A DNA stretch of 53,992 nucleotides from CAZUCD01 sp964618855 (GCA_964618855.1 CAZUCD010000003.1:1-53992), one strand, 5' to 3'. Positions 8,767 through 17,997 are shown, counted from the first letter of the stretch. Notes: generated from the letters alone by a model not told the origin. Program-made: numbers and translations.

Positions 8767-11507
8767 GCGCAGGGGTTTCGGGGCGCGGGATCCCGGAGTT
8801 TGTGATCTGGCGGCGACTCCTCGGCCGCTTGAGGGGAGTGGGAGTTGTGTTGCTCGCGGTCGTCCTGCTGGCGGGGTTCCTTCGGTTCTGGCAGATTGGG
8901 GAACCGGAGGTGTGGCTGGACGAGATTGCCGTGCGCAAGGACGCGATCGCAGGCACCAACGCGTCGGTATCCCGCACGCACAACGTGCACCTTTGGCCCG
9001 TGGGGTTCCTGCTCCGGACCGTGGGCGACACGCCTTCGGTGCTGAGGAGTTGGGGGGCCCTTTTGTCCACGGCCTCCGTGGCTGTCGCCTTCGCTCTCGG
9101 CTGCTGGGTCCGCGGGCGGAGACTGGGCGTGATCATGGCCGTGCTCGTCGCCGCCAATCCCTACCTCGTGGTCTATGCGCAGGATGGGAACTACTACAGC
9201 GGGATGTTCCTGTTCGCGGCGGTGCAGCTTTGCGGATTCGCGTGGGTGCTGCGCGGCGCTGTGAAGGGGGGACTCGTGATCATCGGCGCCGCCGGCGCGC
9301 TCTCATACTACAACCACCCCATGAGCATCTGCCTGACCGCGATGCTGGTGGCGGGCGCCGTGGGCGCTGTGTGTGTGAGCGCGCCCCTCCGCGCGCGCGC
9401 GCTGCCACGCTGGGTCGCCAGGCTTCCTGCGGCCGCCTCGGGAGTTGTGCTGCTAGTGTGCCTGGGCGTGGCTGCCTTGGCCCTGGGGCCGCGTTTCGCG
9501 CATGCGCTGGAGTTTGTCCTCTCCAAACTGTCCCCCGGTGGGGCCCTGACCAACGTGGAGTTTGGCTTCCCGTTCTTCGAGGGGCTCTACACGTCGTGGG
9601 GCATCGCCCACTTCCGCCCCCACGCGGCGCCGGCCGAGACACTCGCTTGGCTGCCGTTTGCGCTGTCGCTGGCGGGCGCGGCTCTGCTCCTCCGGCAGGG
9701 GCGCAGAAGCCGGGTTGCGGCGGGCTTCGGCTGTCTGTGCGTTCTCGCGCCGATCGCGACCTACCTGTTCATCTTCAACATCAATGTGCGTCGCGGATTC
9801 TACATCCGATATCTTACGTTTCTCCTGCCGCTGTTCCTGCTGGGGGTCGGGGTGGCGCTCCATGCGATGGCCAGGGCGGTCCCCGCCTTAAGGTCCGGGT
9901 GGAGGCTTGTGCCAGTTGCCGCGACTCCGATTCTGGCCATCTGGTCGTGGTCGCTCGCGCTCTACTATCAGGCTGACACGCGCAACTTCAACGTCCTGGT
10001 CCATGAGTTGGGCAGTCGCTACCGGAAGGGGGACCTCGTTTGGAACACTGACCAGTGGCTGCGAGTGCACACGTGGTTTCCTCCTGCGGGGCTTCCGGAC
10101 TGGGATGATGCGAACGTGCAGACGACTCTGCTGCGGAGGGAGACCGCCGACCTGCTTCCGCACGCATTCGCCGTGATGGCGTGGGGAAGGCCTGAGGGCG
10201 TCTGGATCAACTCGTCCTGGCGCGAGGCGCCGACGGCGGATGCACTCGGCGCCATAGACTCAATGCAGTCGCCCGTATTCTCCGGCACCTCGGGGCAGGG
10301 GCCAACGCAGGACGCCCAACTGGGCAAGTGGGACAACAGCGCTGTGCACGCGTTTCCAACGCTGGCCGTCCCGGTACCTATCGCCGGGACTGCGATCATG
10401 GCCATCCGCGCCCCGGGCGTTGCTCCCGCGGCCCCGCGTCCCTCCGTGCCGACGCCCGGTGGCCTGCTCGAACCACCGCAACTCGCAACCCTCCCCGTGA
10501 CGCTGGCCGCATCCTGGCCGGACCACAGTTCCGTGCGCGTAGAGCGGGACGGGGACTCGATCAGGGGATTCCGGGAGCGGGATGGCTCTTGGGAGTTCCC
10601 GCTTTACGGGGAAGGATCGCACACTCGGCTGGAGTTGCTCGCCGTGCGGCGCTCGCCGGGGGACATGGAACCGGCGCCCGGCCGGGCCGCCCAGTCGCAG
10701 CTCGACCCGGCGCTCCTGCTTGCCGTGGCGATTGACGGGGTGCACCGGGGAGTCTTCGCCGTTCCGCCGGGTGAACCGGGTGAACCGTTCGACATCAACA
10801 CGGGATTGCGCGTCCCCATGGGGAACCATCGCGTTTCAGTGACGGGGTTCACGCCGAGGCGCACGTTTACGCCATACAATCCTTGGAGGTTCCGCGGGAT
10901 CGCGGTGCGCCCCGCGGGGGAGGGCGACAAGCCCGCCGAGACGGTCGATGGGGACCTGCGGCTCGTCGGCCCGGTCCCGGCGTTGCAGTCGCCGCGCCTC
11001 GACGGCGGATGGACACTCCGCGGCAGGCGCTATCCCGCCGGGCCCGATCCCGCCATGCCCTCACCAAGCGGACGCGAGCCTTTGCGCATCGACTTCCCCG
11101 CCGAGGCCGACGGCAGCGCGACGCTCCTTTCCCCGCCCTTCCCCGTCGAGGGGGGCACGACCCTCGCATTCTCGGTCCATCTTTCCGCCTCCACGATGAC
11201 GCGCAAGGAGGCGCTGCCGTGCACGCAGTTCTTCGATTCGAACGGGCGCCCGATCGCGGGATCCCAGTACAGCCTGAAGCCCGCGATCACGGGCTCGCTC
11301 TGGCCCTGCACCTGGCGCCGGTATGCGGAGTTTGTGCCTGTCCCGAAGGAGGCCAGGTCGGCGCGCGTCGGCGTCGCGGTCTTCCCTCGCGAGATCAGCT
11401 TCTCCCCCCGCGCGGGCTCGCTTTGGATCGACGCATTCGCCGCACATGATGCCGACGTCGCGTGGAGGGACCCGGTCAACCCGCGCCTGATGGAGGTGGG
11501 GCGGTGA
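8763..11507 (+). CDS. GT39-like multi-pass membrane glycosyltransferase with large C-terminal domain
   Basis: A 914-residue protein. The N-terminal ~430 residues contain about ten hydrophobic segments and resemble the ArnT/PMT (GT39, GT-C fold) superfamily: the first membrane helix is followed by an acidic pair in EVWLDEIAVRKD, then HLWPVGFLLRTVG and an internal NPYLVVYAQDGNYYSG segment. Such enzymes transfer sugars from polyprenyl-phosphate donors outside the membrane. The C-terminal ~450 residues are hydrophilic and mostly beta-like, with two segments like carbohydrate-binding jelly-rolls (around SATLLSPPFPVEGG). The start is TTG at 8763, overlapping the previous stop, a pattern repeated elsewhere in this window. 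Substrate and acceptor are unknown. Confidence 0.7.
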   Translation: MSAGVSGRGIPEFVIWRRLLGRLRGVGVVLLAVVLLAGFLRFWQIGEPEVWLDEIAVRKDAIAGTNASVSRTHNVHLWPVGFLLRTVGDTPSVLRSWGALLSTASVAVAFALGCWVRGRRLGVIMAVLVAANPYLVVYAQDGNYYSGMFLFAAVQLCGFAWVLRGAVKGGLVIIGAAGALSYYNHPMSICLTAMLVAGAVGAVCVSAPLRARALPRWVARLPAAASGVVLLVCLGVAALALGPRFAHALEFVLSKLSPGGALTNVEFGFPFFEGLYTSWGIAHFRPHAAPAETLAWLPFALSLAGAALLLRQGRRSRVAAGFGCLCVLAPIATYLFIFNINVRRGFYIRYLTFLLPLFLLGVGVALHAMARAVPALRSGWRLVPVAATPILAIWSWSLALYYQADTRNFNVLVHELGSRYRKGDLVWNTDQWLRVHTWFPPAGLPDWDDANVQTTLLRRETADLLPHAFAVMAWGRPEGVWINSSWREAPTADALGAIDSMQSPVFSGTSGQGPTQDAQLGKWDNSAVHAFPTLAVPVPIAGTAIMAIRAPGVAPAAPRPSVPTPGGLLEPPQLATLPVTLAASWPDHSSVRVERDGDSIRGFRERDGSWEFPLYGEGSHTRLELLAVRRSPGDMEPAPGRAAQSQLDPALLLAVAIDGVHRGVFAVPPGEPGEPFDINTGLRVPMGNHRVSVTGFTPRRTFTPYNPWRFRGIAVRPAGEGDKPAETVDGDLRLVGPVPALQSPRLDGGWTLRGRRYPAGPDPAMPSPSGREPLRIDFPAEADGSATLLSPPFPVEGGTTLAFSVHLSASTMTRKEALPCTQFFDSNGRPIAGSQYSLKPAITGSLWPCTWRRYAEFVPVPKEARSARVGVAVFPREISFSPRAGSLWIDAFAAHDADVAWRDPVNPRLMEVGR

Positions 11508-11584
11508 CCGGGCCACGATTCGACTTGCGCGAAGGGGCACGCGGGCGCCGACTTTCCTGAACCCTCCGACCGAGGACCCGGGCG

Positions 11585-12016
11585 ATGGCCAGCTATCCGA
11601 AGAAGCTCTTCTACAGAATCCAGGAGGTTTCGGAGATCGTCGGCGTCGAGCCGTACGTGCTCCGCTACTGGGAGACGCGCTTTCCCGAGGCCGCGCCAGA
11701 GAAGGACGAGGGGGACCAGCGGCGCTACCGCACGGAGCACATCGACCGGCTGCTGCGGATTCGCGCGCTTCTCTACGACGAGAAGTACACGATTGCGGGC
11801 GCTGCGGAACGCCTCACGGAGGAACTTGCCAAGGGCGGCATGGCCGGCAGGAAGCCGCGAAACGCAGAGGGCGCGGCGACCGACGAACCGGAAGGCGCCG
11901 ATCCCCCCCCCGAGCAACGCAAGGGACCCACGCAGGAGCAGATACTCGAGTTGAAGCGCGAACTCGGCATGATCAAGCGGGAACTCGAGGAGTGGCGCGA
12001 CGAGCTGTACGGATGA
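11585..12016 (+). CDS. MerR family transcriptional regulator
   Basis: A 143-residue DNA-binding protein with a MerR-type winged helix-turn-helix at residues ~8-75: FYRIQEVSEIVGVEPYVLRYWE, then the wing with QRRYRTEHIDRLLRIRALL and the YTIAGAAERL helix. The C-terminal part is a Pro/Glu-rich linker and a short charged coiled coil (EQILELKRELGMIKREL) for dimerisation; no effector-binding cysteine cluster is visible. This form of MerR protein, without a sensory domain, is common in bacteria and its targets are unknown. A GAGGA motif precedes the ATG. The stop overlaps the ATG of the following lipoprotein gene (ATGA, 12013-12016). Confidence 0.88.
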   Translation: MASYPKKLFYRIQEVSEIVGVEPYVLRYWETRFPEAAPEKDEGDQRRYRTEHIDRLLRIRALLYDEKYTIAGAAERLTEELAKGGMAGRKPRNAEGAATDEPEGADPPPEQRKGPTQEQILELKRELGMIKRELEEWRDELYG

Positions 12017-12633
12017 ACCCGTTCGGAGCATGCCTGCGTCGGCTTCCAGGAGCGGTGTGCGTGACGCTCGTGGCCTGCGCGCAACCCTCCCCGGCCACGA
12101 AGCCCAAGGCCGCACCTGCGCCGACAACGGCGCCTGCTTCCGCATCCACCCCTTCCCCCGCCCCACCAACCAAACCGCCAAACCCGGAAGTCAGCCTGAC
12201 CCCCGAAGGCGGTGCCGCGTGGGACATCCTGGTCGCCGCGGAAGTCTTTGCCACGGGCCTCGTGGGGTACGCCGCGCAGGTGCCCGGGGAGATTCCCGCG
12301 TGGCAGGCGCTGACGCGTGAACCAGAGGCCGCAGCCGCATTCCGCGCACTCGCCGGAGGCGGTGGCGCCGCCACGCGGGCCTACGGCCTTTGCGGAGTGT
12401 GGCACTTGGACCGGGCGTCGTTCGACGAGCTGGCCGAACGCGCCATCCGCGAAACCCCTACGGTCCGCTTGATGTCGGGGTGCATCGTTTTGGACGTGGG
12501 CATGGCCGACCTGATCGGAACGTCGAAGAAGTCGGACCCATCCGTCGACTCGATCCGCGACGGGGTGCCAACGGAGCAACTCCTGACGTTCGGCGTTGCC
12601 CGGTGGACCGGGGATCGTGAACTAGCGCCGTGA
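12013..12633 (+). CDS. Predicted lipoprotein, unknown function
   Basis: A 206-residue protein with a lipoprotein signal (MNPFGACLRRLPGAVCVTL followed by the lipobox VAC, mature start at CAQPSP), then a Pro/Ala/Lys-rich low-complexity stretch to about residue 58. The remaining ~145 residues look globular, with GAATRAYGLCGVWHLD and VRLMSGCIVLDVG as recognisable segments, but match no family I know. The start overlaps the merR-like stop, implying coupled expression. It may be an envelope sensor or target of the regulator; that is a guess from position only. Confidence 0.65.
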   Translation: MNPFGACLRRLPGAVCVTLVACAQPSPATKPKAAPAPTTAPASASTPSPAPPTKPPNPEVSLTPEGGAAWDILVAAEVFATGLVGYAAQVPGEIPAWQALTREPEAAAAFRALAGGGGAATRAYGLCGVWHLDRASFDELAERAIRETPTVRLMSGCIVLDVGMADLIGTSKKSDPSVDSIRDGVPTEQLLTFGVARWTGDRELAP

Positions 12634-12775
12634 TCCTTGCCCTGACAGCGAGGCCACTGATGCGGGGGATCGCAGTCCCTCCTCGAAGTCTTGCCTTTTG
12701 AACTTACAGCTCTTTGCCCTTGCGTCGTGGGGGGCGGGTCCGGACGCTTCCCCGGCTGTCCAACAGCACCCAAGT

Positions 12776-12860
12776 GCCCGGGTGGCGGAATTGGCAGACG
12801 CGCAGGACTAAGGATCCTGTGGGTAAAACCGTGGGGGTTCAAGTCCCCCCTCGGGCACCA
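12776..12860 (+). tRNA. tRNA-Leu (anticodon AAG), CCA encoded
   Basis: A class II tRNA of 85 bases. The acceptor stem is GCCCGGG (12776-12782) with CTCGGGC (12850-12856, one G-U pair), then A and CCA. The D arm has TGGCGGAATTGGCAGACGC, the anticodon stem CAGGA/TCCTG, and the loop CTAAGGA, giving anticodon AAG at 12810-12812. A variable arm with a GGT/ACC stem follows, then the T arm GGGGGTTCAAGTCCCCC. An A at position 34 in a leucine tRNA is unusual in bacteria (see findings). Confidence 0.95.
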
Positions 12861-12870
12861 TGAGAACTCT

Positions 12871-12907
12871 TGAGCGGGCGGTCCTCGGATCGCCCGCTCA
12901 CTTTTTT
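12871..12907 (+). terminator. Rho-independent terminator after tRNA-Leu
   Basis: A 10-bp inverted repeat (12871-12880 with 12891-12900, TGAGCGGGCG arm), a 10-base loop, and six T at 12902-12907. It lies 10 bases after the tRNA and also lies just beyond the stop of the convergent glycosyltransferase gene. Confidence 0.8.
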
Positions 12908-12912
12908 AGAGT

Positions 12913-15384
12913 TCAGCGCGCCACCTTAGGTGAGGGCGCCGCGGCGGTGACCGGGTCCCCAGCCGAGCCTCGCTCCACCCGGCTGGCGGACAGTTCGCGG
13001 ATCATCGGCGCCAGGACGACGGGCCAGTCGAAGTGCGCCTTTGCATAGTCTGCGGCGACGGAGCGCAGGGGTTCCAGCTCCCCGGGTGACGAGGCGAGCG
13101 CGGCGAGCCGTCCTGGAAACTCTCCCAGCTCGGCGCGCAGGATCGCTCCGCATGCGTCCTCCCCGACACCGCGGGCGCCCAGCGGCGTCGAGAGGACCGG
13201 CAGCCCCGCCGCGAGGTAGTCGAACAGCTTCAGGCTCGTGCCGGAACCCACTTCCATCGGGTTGAGCGCAAGGTCGGCGGTGCGCAGAAGAAACGACTTC
13301 ACGTCGCTGCGCACGGGACCGAGCAGGATGACGTTCGTGGGGATTACCTCGCCCTGGTACCAGGACGCCACGGAGCCGATGACGAGGAAGGTGGCCTCCG
13401 GAACACGCGGGGCGAGTTCGTCCATGATGTACCGCAGGGCGCGCGCGTTCGGGGGATGGCCGCTTCCGAGAAAGACCGTGGTGAACTCGGACCCCAGGCC
13501 GGCGGCCAGGCGAAGCTCGGCTCGGCGCGCGGGACCCGCCATCGGTGCCACCGTGAACGCGACGCCATTTGGGATGACGCGGCCCTTCGCAGCCGCCCCG
13601 GGGTGCAAGGACTCGATCGCGTCCAGGTTCTCCTGGGAAACGGCGAAAATGGAGCGCGCGCGGCGGGCCAGGCGAAGCTCCGCCCTGCGCACCGCCGGCA
13701 CGAACAGACCGGAGAGGACCCCGCCCCGGTACAGGTCGCGCTTCAAACGCCACTCCTCGTTGTGGGAGTCGTAGTGGATCGTCGGATTGCCTGTGAGGCG
13801 TCCCGCCAACGGGGCGAGGTAGCAGTGGCTGAAGAGCACGGCGTCGGAGAACCGCGCCTCACGGTTCACGGCGTGCAGGAACGGGCCGCAGAGCCACCTC
13901 GCGAGGAGCAACGCCGTCACATCGTCGCCGCTGCAGCCCAGGAACCAGGAGACGAGGGCGTCGATCCGCCGCAGGACCCGGCCGCGCGGGATGTTGATCT
14001 CCTCGACTCCGGGGGCGACGGTGACCCTCCGCGCGGAATCCTCTGCATGGAGGGTGACGATGGAGACCTGGCGCCCCGAGGCGGAGAGCTCCCTCGCGAT
14101 GGCGTTGATCCGGATCTTTCCCCCGGCATCGGCGGGGGTGACGGGGTAGTCGTTCAGGATCAGCACGCGGCGGGAGGACTTGTGGTCGATCAGCTCGGCC
14201 ATCCGGTCGCCGATGCGCTCGGAGGAGAAGTGCTCGCGCGCGTGTGCCGCGCCCTCCGAAGCGAGGGAGTGCCGGAGCGACGCGTCCCCGAAAAGCTGGG
14301 CGACGGCGCTGTGGAACCGGGCGTCCTCCGCGATGAACGCGTGGCGCAGGTGCTGGAGGCGCAGGCCGCGCGCCCCATGGGGGGTCGTCGCGACGGGGAC
14401 GCCTGCTGCCAGGTACTCGAGCATCTTCAGGTTCGTTCCGCTGCCGGAGAACATCGGGTTCAGGGCGATGTCGGACGCCGCAAGGAGATCAAGTCGCCGC
14501 GCGTCGTCAATTTGTCCAAGGAGGCGCAGGTTCGGGGGCAGCGATGTGTCGGAGAATGCAGAGCAGACCTTCCCGGCCACGACGAAGAGCGCGTCCCCCA
14601 TCGCCGGAGCGAGCCGGGTTGCGATGTGGTGCACGGCCTCCGTGTTTGGGGGATGGGCGCTCCCCATGAAGAACGCCACGCGGCGGTCGCGGGGGATGCC
14701 GAGACGCTCGCGAGCGGCGGCGCGGGCCGCTTCCGAACGGTCAACGGCGAGGGACTCCACGTCGATGCCGTTGGGGACCACGTGCAGCTTGCTCGCATCC
14801 GCCCCGTGGACGGACTCGAATCCCTGTGCGTCCTCGTCGCTGCACGCCAGGAGCAGGTCGCACTCGCCGACCAGTCTTCGCTCCAGCGCGCGGACGCGCC
14901 CCGTCGCCCAGCGCCCCCATGCCCCGCGGCCAAACATGTCGGCAGCGAGCCGCGATTCCACGTTGTGCGAGTTGTACACGAACAACTGGCGCGCGTGGGC
15001 ACGCCTGGGCAGTAGCGGAAGGAGGTATGGCGTCTCGTGGATGACAACGTCGGCATCCGCCGCGGCGGCCTCCACTGCCTGCCGGAGTTCCCGATGCCCC
15101 CCGCAGGCGAGCGAGCACACCAGCCCGCTGCACTCCCCGAAGCCTGCGACGCGGCCGAGGACCTGGTGCCAGCGCACGTACCGCCGCGACTTCGCGATGC
15201 GCGTCTCGCGGTGTCCCGCGGGATGCCTCACCACCTCGGAGGGGCCCTCGGGATGGGTGGGCGCGATGAGGTGGACGTCGAAGATCCGCGCCAGCCTGTC
15301 CGTCCGCTGTGCCAGCCGCAGTTCACCGCCGGATGACGCGGGCGCGAACGCCGGAAAGAAGCTCAGGATCAGGATGCGCTTCAT
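12913..15384 (-). CDS. Glycosyltransferase with two tandem GT-B (GT4-like) domains
   Basis: An 823-residue protein made of two related glycosyltransferase units. Unit 1 (residues ~1-400) starts RILILSFFPAF and has SSGGELR, NSHNVES, VVPNGID, GSAHPPNTEA and NPMFSGSGTNLKMLEYLAAG. Unit 2 (~405-823) starts RVLILNDYPVT and has DAGGKIR, DSHNEEW, VIPNGV, GSGHPPNARA and NPMEVGSGTSLKLFDYLAAG. Corresponding motifs occur in the same order, so this is an internal duplication. GT4 enzymes use nucleotide-sugars; the E-x7-E-like loop is changed in both units (SGSGTNLKMLEY, GSGTSLKLFDY), a form seen in many bacterial members. The ATG at 15384 overlaps the aroC stop (ATGA). It probably builds a surface polysaccharide; the acceptor is unknown. 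Confidence 0.85.
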   Translation of the reverse strand: MKRILILSFFPAFAPASSGGELRLAQRTDRLARIFDVHLIAPTHPEGPSEVVRHPAGHRETRIAKSRRYVRWHQVLGRVAGFGECSGLVCSLACGGHRELRQAVEAAAADADVVIHETPYLLPLLPRRAHARQLFVYNSHNVESRLAADMFGRGAWGRWATGRVRALERRLVGECDLLLACSDEDAQGFESVHGADASKLHVVPNGIDVESLAVDRSEAARAAARERLGIPRDRRVAFFMGSAHPPNTEAVHHIATRLAPAMGDALFVVAGKVCSAFSDTSLPPNLRLLGQIDDARRLDLLAASDIALNPMFSGSGTNLKMLEYLAAGVPVATTPHGARGLRLQHLRHAFIAEDARFHSAVAQLFGDASLRHSLASEGAAHAREHFSSERIGDRMAELIDHKSSRRVLILNDYPVTPADAGGKIRINAIARELSASGRQVSIVTLHAEDSARRVTVAPGVEEINIPRGRVLRRIDALVSWFLGCSGDDVTALLLARWLCGPFLHAVNREARFSDAVLFSHCYLAPLAGRLTGNPTIHYDSHNEEWRLKRDLYRGGVLSGLFVPAVRRAELRLARRARSIFAVSQENLDAIESLHPGAAAKGRVIPNGVAFTVAPMAGPARRAELRLAAGLGSEFTTVFLGSGHPPNARALRYIMDELAPRVPEATFLVIGSVASWYQGEVIPTNVILLGPVRSDVKSFLLRTADLALNPMEVGSGTSLKLFDYLAAGLPVLSTPLGARGVGEDACGAILRAELGEFPGRLAALASSPGELEPLRSVAADYAKAHFDWPVVLAPMIRELSASRVERGSAGDPVTAAAPSPKVAR

Positions 15385-16475
15385 GGGGTGGACGGAAGGC
15401 CCGCACGGATCGCAAGTTGCCGCAGGAGATGATCGCACATGACGAGGGCCGCCATCGCCTCCACCATGGGCACGGCTCGGGGCAGGACGCACGGATCATG
15501 GCGCCCGCGGCCGGAGATTTCCCGCCCGGCTCCCGAGGCATCCACGGTCGCCTGCGACTTCATGATCGTGGCGACGGGCTTGAAGCCCACGCGCATGAGG
15601 ATGTCCTCGCCGTTGCTGATCCCGCCCTGGATGCCCCCGCTGCGGTTGGTGCGGGTGCGGATGCGCCCTTCGGCGCTGAAAAACTCATCGTTGTGCTGGC
15701 TCCCGCGCAGGTGGGTTCCGGCGATGCCGCTGCCCACCTCGAACGACTTGCTCGCGGGCAGGGACATCATGGCCTTTGCGAGGTCCGCCTCGAGCTTGTC
15801 GAAGACCGGCTCGCCGAGCCCGGGCGGGCAGCCGCGCACCACGATGTCGAGCGTACCACCAACGGAATCCCCGTCCGCCTTGACGGCCCGGATCAGGTCC
15901 TCCATCGCCGCGGCAGCGGACGCGTCGGGGCAGCGGACGAGGTTCGAGTCCACCTGAGCGGCGGTGACGGAGGCCGCGTCCACGTCGGAGGTTATGTCCG
16001 CCACGCGGGAGACCCAGGCGACCACGACGATGCCGTGCGCAAGGAGCAGTTTCCGGGCAATGGCTCCGGCTGCGACACGGCCGATGGTCTCGCGGGCGGA
16101 GGCGCGCCCGCCCCCCCGCCATGTGCGAACGCCATACTTGGCGTCGTATGTGTAATCTGCGTGGCTCGGACGGTACACATCGCGCGCGGGCTCATAGTCG
16201 GAGGCGCGGGCGTCCTCGTTGCGGACCAGAATGGCGATGGGGGTGCCCAGGGTTCGCCCCTCGAAGACGCCGGAGAGCACCTCGGCCCGGTCGGTTTCGC
16301 GCCTCGCCGTTGTAAGGTCGGACTGCCCCGGCCTGCGGCGATCGAGGTCGCGCTGAATGTCGGCCTCGGAAAGCTCCAGACCGGGAGGGCAGCCGTCGAC
16401 AACCACGCCGACCCCGCCACCGTGCGACTCGCCGAAGGTCGTTATCCTGAAGAGGTGCCCAAACGAGGATGCCAT
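15381..16475 (-). CDS. aroC: Chorismate synthase
   Basis: A 364-residue enzyme that converts 5-enolpyruvylshikimate-3-phosphate to chorismate, using reduced FMN. All signatures are present: FGESHGGGVGVVVDGCPPG near residue 15, RRRPGQSDLTTARRE, the central GVRTWRGGGRASARETIGRVAAGAIA, and FEVGSGIAGTHLRGSQHNDEF. The length is normal. The ATG at 16475 begins MASSFGHLF, matching family starts; frame to 16565 is not coding. The gene is divergent from hppD across a 205-bp region and its stop overlaps the tandem glycosyltransferase start. No other shikimate gene is present. Confidence 0.97.
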   Translation of the reverse strand: MASSFGHLFRITTFGESHGGGVGVVVDGCPPGLELSEADIQRDLDRRRPGQSDLTTARRETDRAEVLSGVFEGRTLGTPIAILVRNEDARASDYEPARDVYRPSHADYTYDAKYGVRTWRGGGRASARETIGRVAAGAIARKLLLAHGIVVVAWVSRVADITSDVDAASVTAAQVDSNLVRCPDASAAAAMEDLIRAVKADGDSVGGTLDIVVRGCPPGLGEPVFDKLEADLAKAMMSLPASKSFEVGSGIAGTHLRGSQHNDEFFSAEGRIRTRTNRSGGIQGGISNGEDILMRVGFKPVATIMKSQATVDASGAGREISGRGRHDPCVLPRAVPMVEAMAALVMCDHLLRQLAIRAGLPSTP

Positions 16476-16534
16476 GGTGACCCGGTGCGTGGATTCCAAC
16501 CGTAGCACGTCAGGTTCGCACCACATGCCAAGGG

Positions 16535-16565
16535 TTGACAACTGGCATTGATCCCGGGGTAGCAT
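16535..16565 (+). promoter_or_regulatory. Possible sigma-70-type promoter for hppD
   Basis: A perfect TTGACA (16535-16540) and a weaker TAGCAT (16560-16565) with a 19-base spacer, about 115 bases before the hppD start in the aroC/hppD divergent region. The spacer is longer than ideal, so this is tentative. Confidence 0.3.
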
Positions 16566-16680
16566 TCCGCCGGTCGTGGTGTGCCCTGCCGCCTCGGCGT
16601 CCGTGGGACGGATTCGCCTTGAACGACGGGGTTCAGGATATTAAACCCTCGACCGAACAAGAGTCCCGAGGAGCCAGCCC

Positions 16681-17883
16681 ATGAGCGACCCCAAGCCGAC
16701 GATCATCACCGAAGAGAAGCAACTCGCGAAGCCGCAGCGCCTGGGGCTCCTGGGTGTGGAGACCTACCGCTACTACGTGCATGACCCCGAGCGCAGCCAT
16801 CGCTTCTACACGGCGAACCTGGGCTTCAAGGAGGTCGCCCGTTCGGTGCCCGAGCTTGAGAAGGCCGAGGGCGCCAAGTTCCGCGTGTACGGCGCCAACA
16901 ACATCCGCGTCGAGGTGGGCTGCCCGACGAGCGAGCGCACCTGGGCCTCGAAGTACCTCGAGAACCACCCCGATGGCATCGAGTCCGTCACCTTCCGCGT
17001 GCGCGACATCGAGCACGCGCGCAAGTTCATGCAGGAGCGGGGCGGCAACTTCATCGACGACGAGCCGGAGGTGGTGCTGAGGGACGGGGGCGCCTATAAG
17101 CGCTTCTCCGTCGCTTCCCCGCTCGGCGACGTCATCTACCGTTTTGTCGAGCGCTCGTCGGGCTACGACAACCATGCTCCGGGCTTCGATCGCATCGGGG
17201 AGCTGCACCCGCGCAACGAGTTCGGCTTCCGCTACGTGGACCACATCACGTCCAACACGCTCACGATGATGCCCGCGATCTGGTTCTACGAGAAGATCAT
17301 GGGCATGGAGACCTACTGGCACATCAAGTTCCACACCGGGGACGTGAATCCGGACTGGCACAAGGGTTCGGGGCTTCGGTCTATCGTGATGTGGGACCCG
17401 GAATCCGGGATCAAGTTCGCGACGAACGAGCCGCTCGCGCCGCAGTACCGGCAGTCCCAGATCGCAGCCTACTGCGCGGACAACTTCGGCTCGGGCGTGC
17501 AGCACATCGCCTTTGCGCTGCCTGACATCTGCGAGGCCGTCGATGAACTCTACCGCCGCAAGGTCCTCTTCCTCGACGCGCCGGACGAGTACTACAACCG
17601 CCTCCCCGAGCGCATGAAGCTGAAGAAGATCTTCAACATGGACAAGCCCATCGAGCGCCTGAAGGACCTGGGCATCCTCCTCGACGGCGAGGACAACCAC
17701 TACCTGCTGCAGATCTTCATGAAGGACTCGCAGACCGCCTACAACGAGAAGAAGGCCGGACCGTTCTTCTATGAGTTGATCCAGCGGGCGGGGGCGCAGG
17801 GGTTCGGTGAGGGCAACTTCCGCGCCCTGTTCGAGTCCATCGAGAAGGGTCAGTCGTCCGCCGAGCCCGCACTGAACGACTGA
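16681..17883 (+). CDS. hppD: 4-hydroxyphenylpyruvate dioxygenase
   Basis: A 400-residue non-heme Fe(II) dioxygenase that converts 4-hydroxyphenylpyruvate to homogentisate in tyrosine catabolism. Two vicinal-oxygen-chelate modules are seen. The iron ligands are His188 (VDHITSN), His275 (VQHIAF) and Glu365 (FFYELIQR), and the C-terminal signature GFGEGNFRALFESIE is intact. The N-terminal half carries YRYYVHDPERSHRFYTANLGF. GAGGAG lies 8 bases before the ATG. Hydroxymandelate synthase is a relative, but length and signature favour HPPD. No homogentisate dioxygenase or fumarylacetoacetase is in the window, so the onward fate of homogentisate is not shown. Confidence 0.93.
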   Translation: MSDPKPTIITEEKQLAKPQRLGLLGVETYRYYVHDPERSHRFYTANLGFKEVARSVPELEKAEGAKFRVYGANNIRVEVGCPTSERTWASKYLENHPDGIESVTFRVRDIEHARKFMQERGGNFIDDEPEVVLRDGGAYKRFSVASPLGDVIYRFVERSSGYDNHAPGFDRIGELHPRNEFGFRYVDHITSNTLTMMPAIWFYEKIMGMETYWHIKFHTGDVNPDWHKGSGLRSIVMWDPESGIKFATNEPLAPQYRQSQIAAYCADNFGSGVQHIAFALPDICEAVDELYRRKVLFLDAPDEYYNRLPERMKLKKIFNMDKPIERLKDLGILLDGEDNHYLLQIFMKDSQTAYNEKKAGPFFYELIQRAGAQGFGEGNFRALFESIEKGQSSAEPALND

Positions 17884-17925
17884 TCCCCGCGCTTCGCGGC
17901 GCCACAGATTGCACATGACACCGAT

Positions 17926-17954
17926 GGGGGACGGGGTTCCAGACTCCGTCCCCC
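17926..17954 (+). terminator. Hairpin between hppD and the FNR-like gene
   Basis: A perfect 9-bp inverted repeat (GGGGGACGG 17926-17934 with CCGTCCCCC 17946-17954) and an 11-base loop, 43 bases after the hppD stop. No proper T-run follows (ACTTCCTG), so it may be a weak terminator or an mRNA-stabilising hairpin. Confidence 0.4.
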
Positions 17955-17997
17955 ACTTCCTGTCCGCACGAACCAACACCACCCCTCCCCCACCGAC

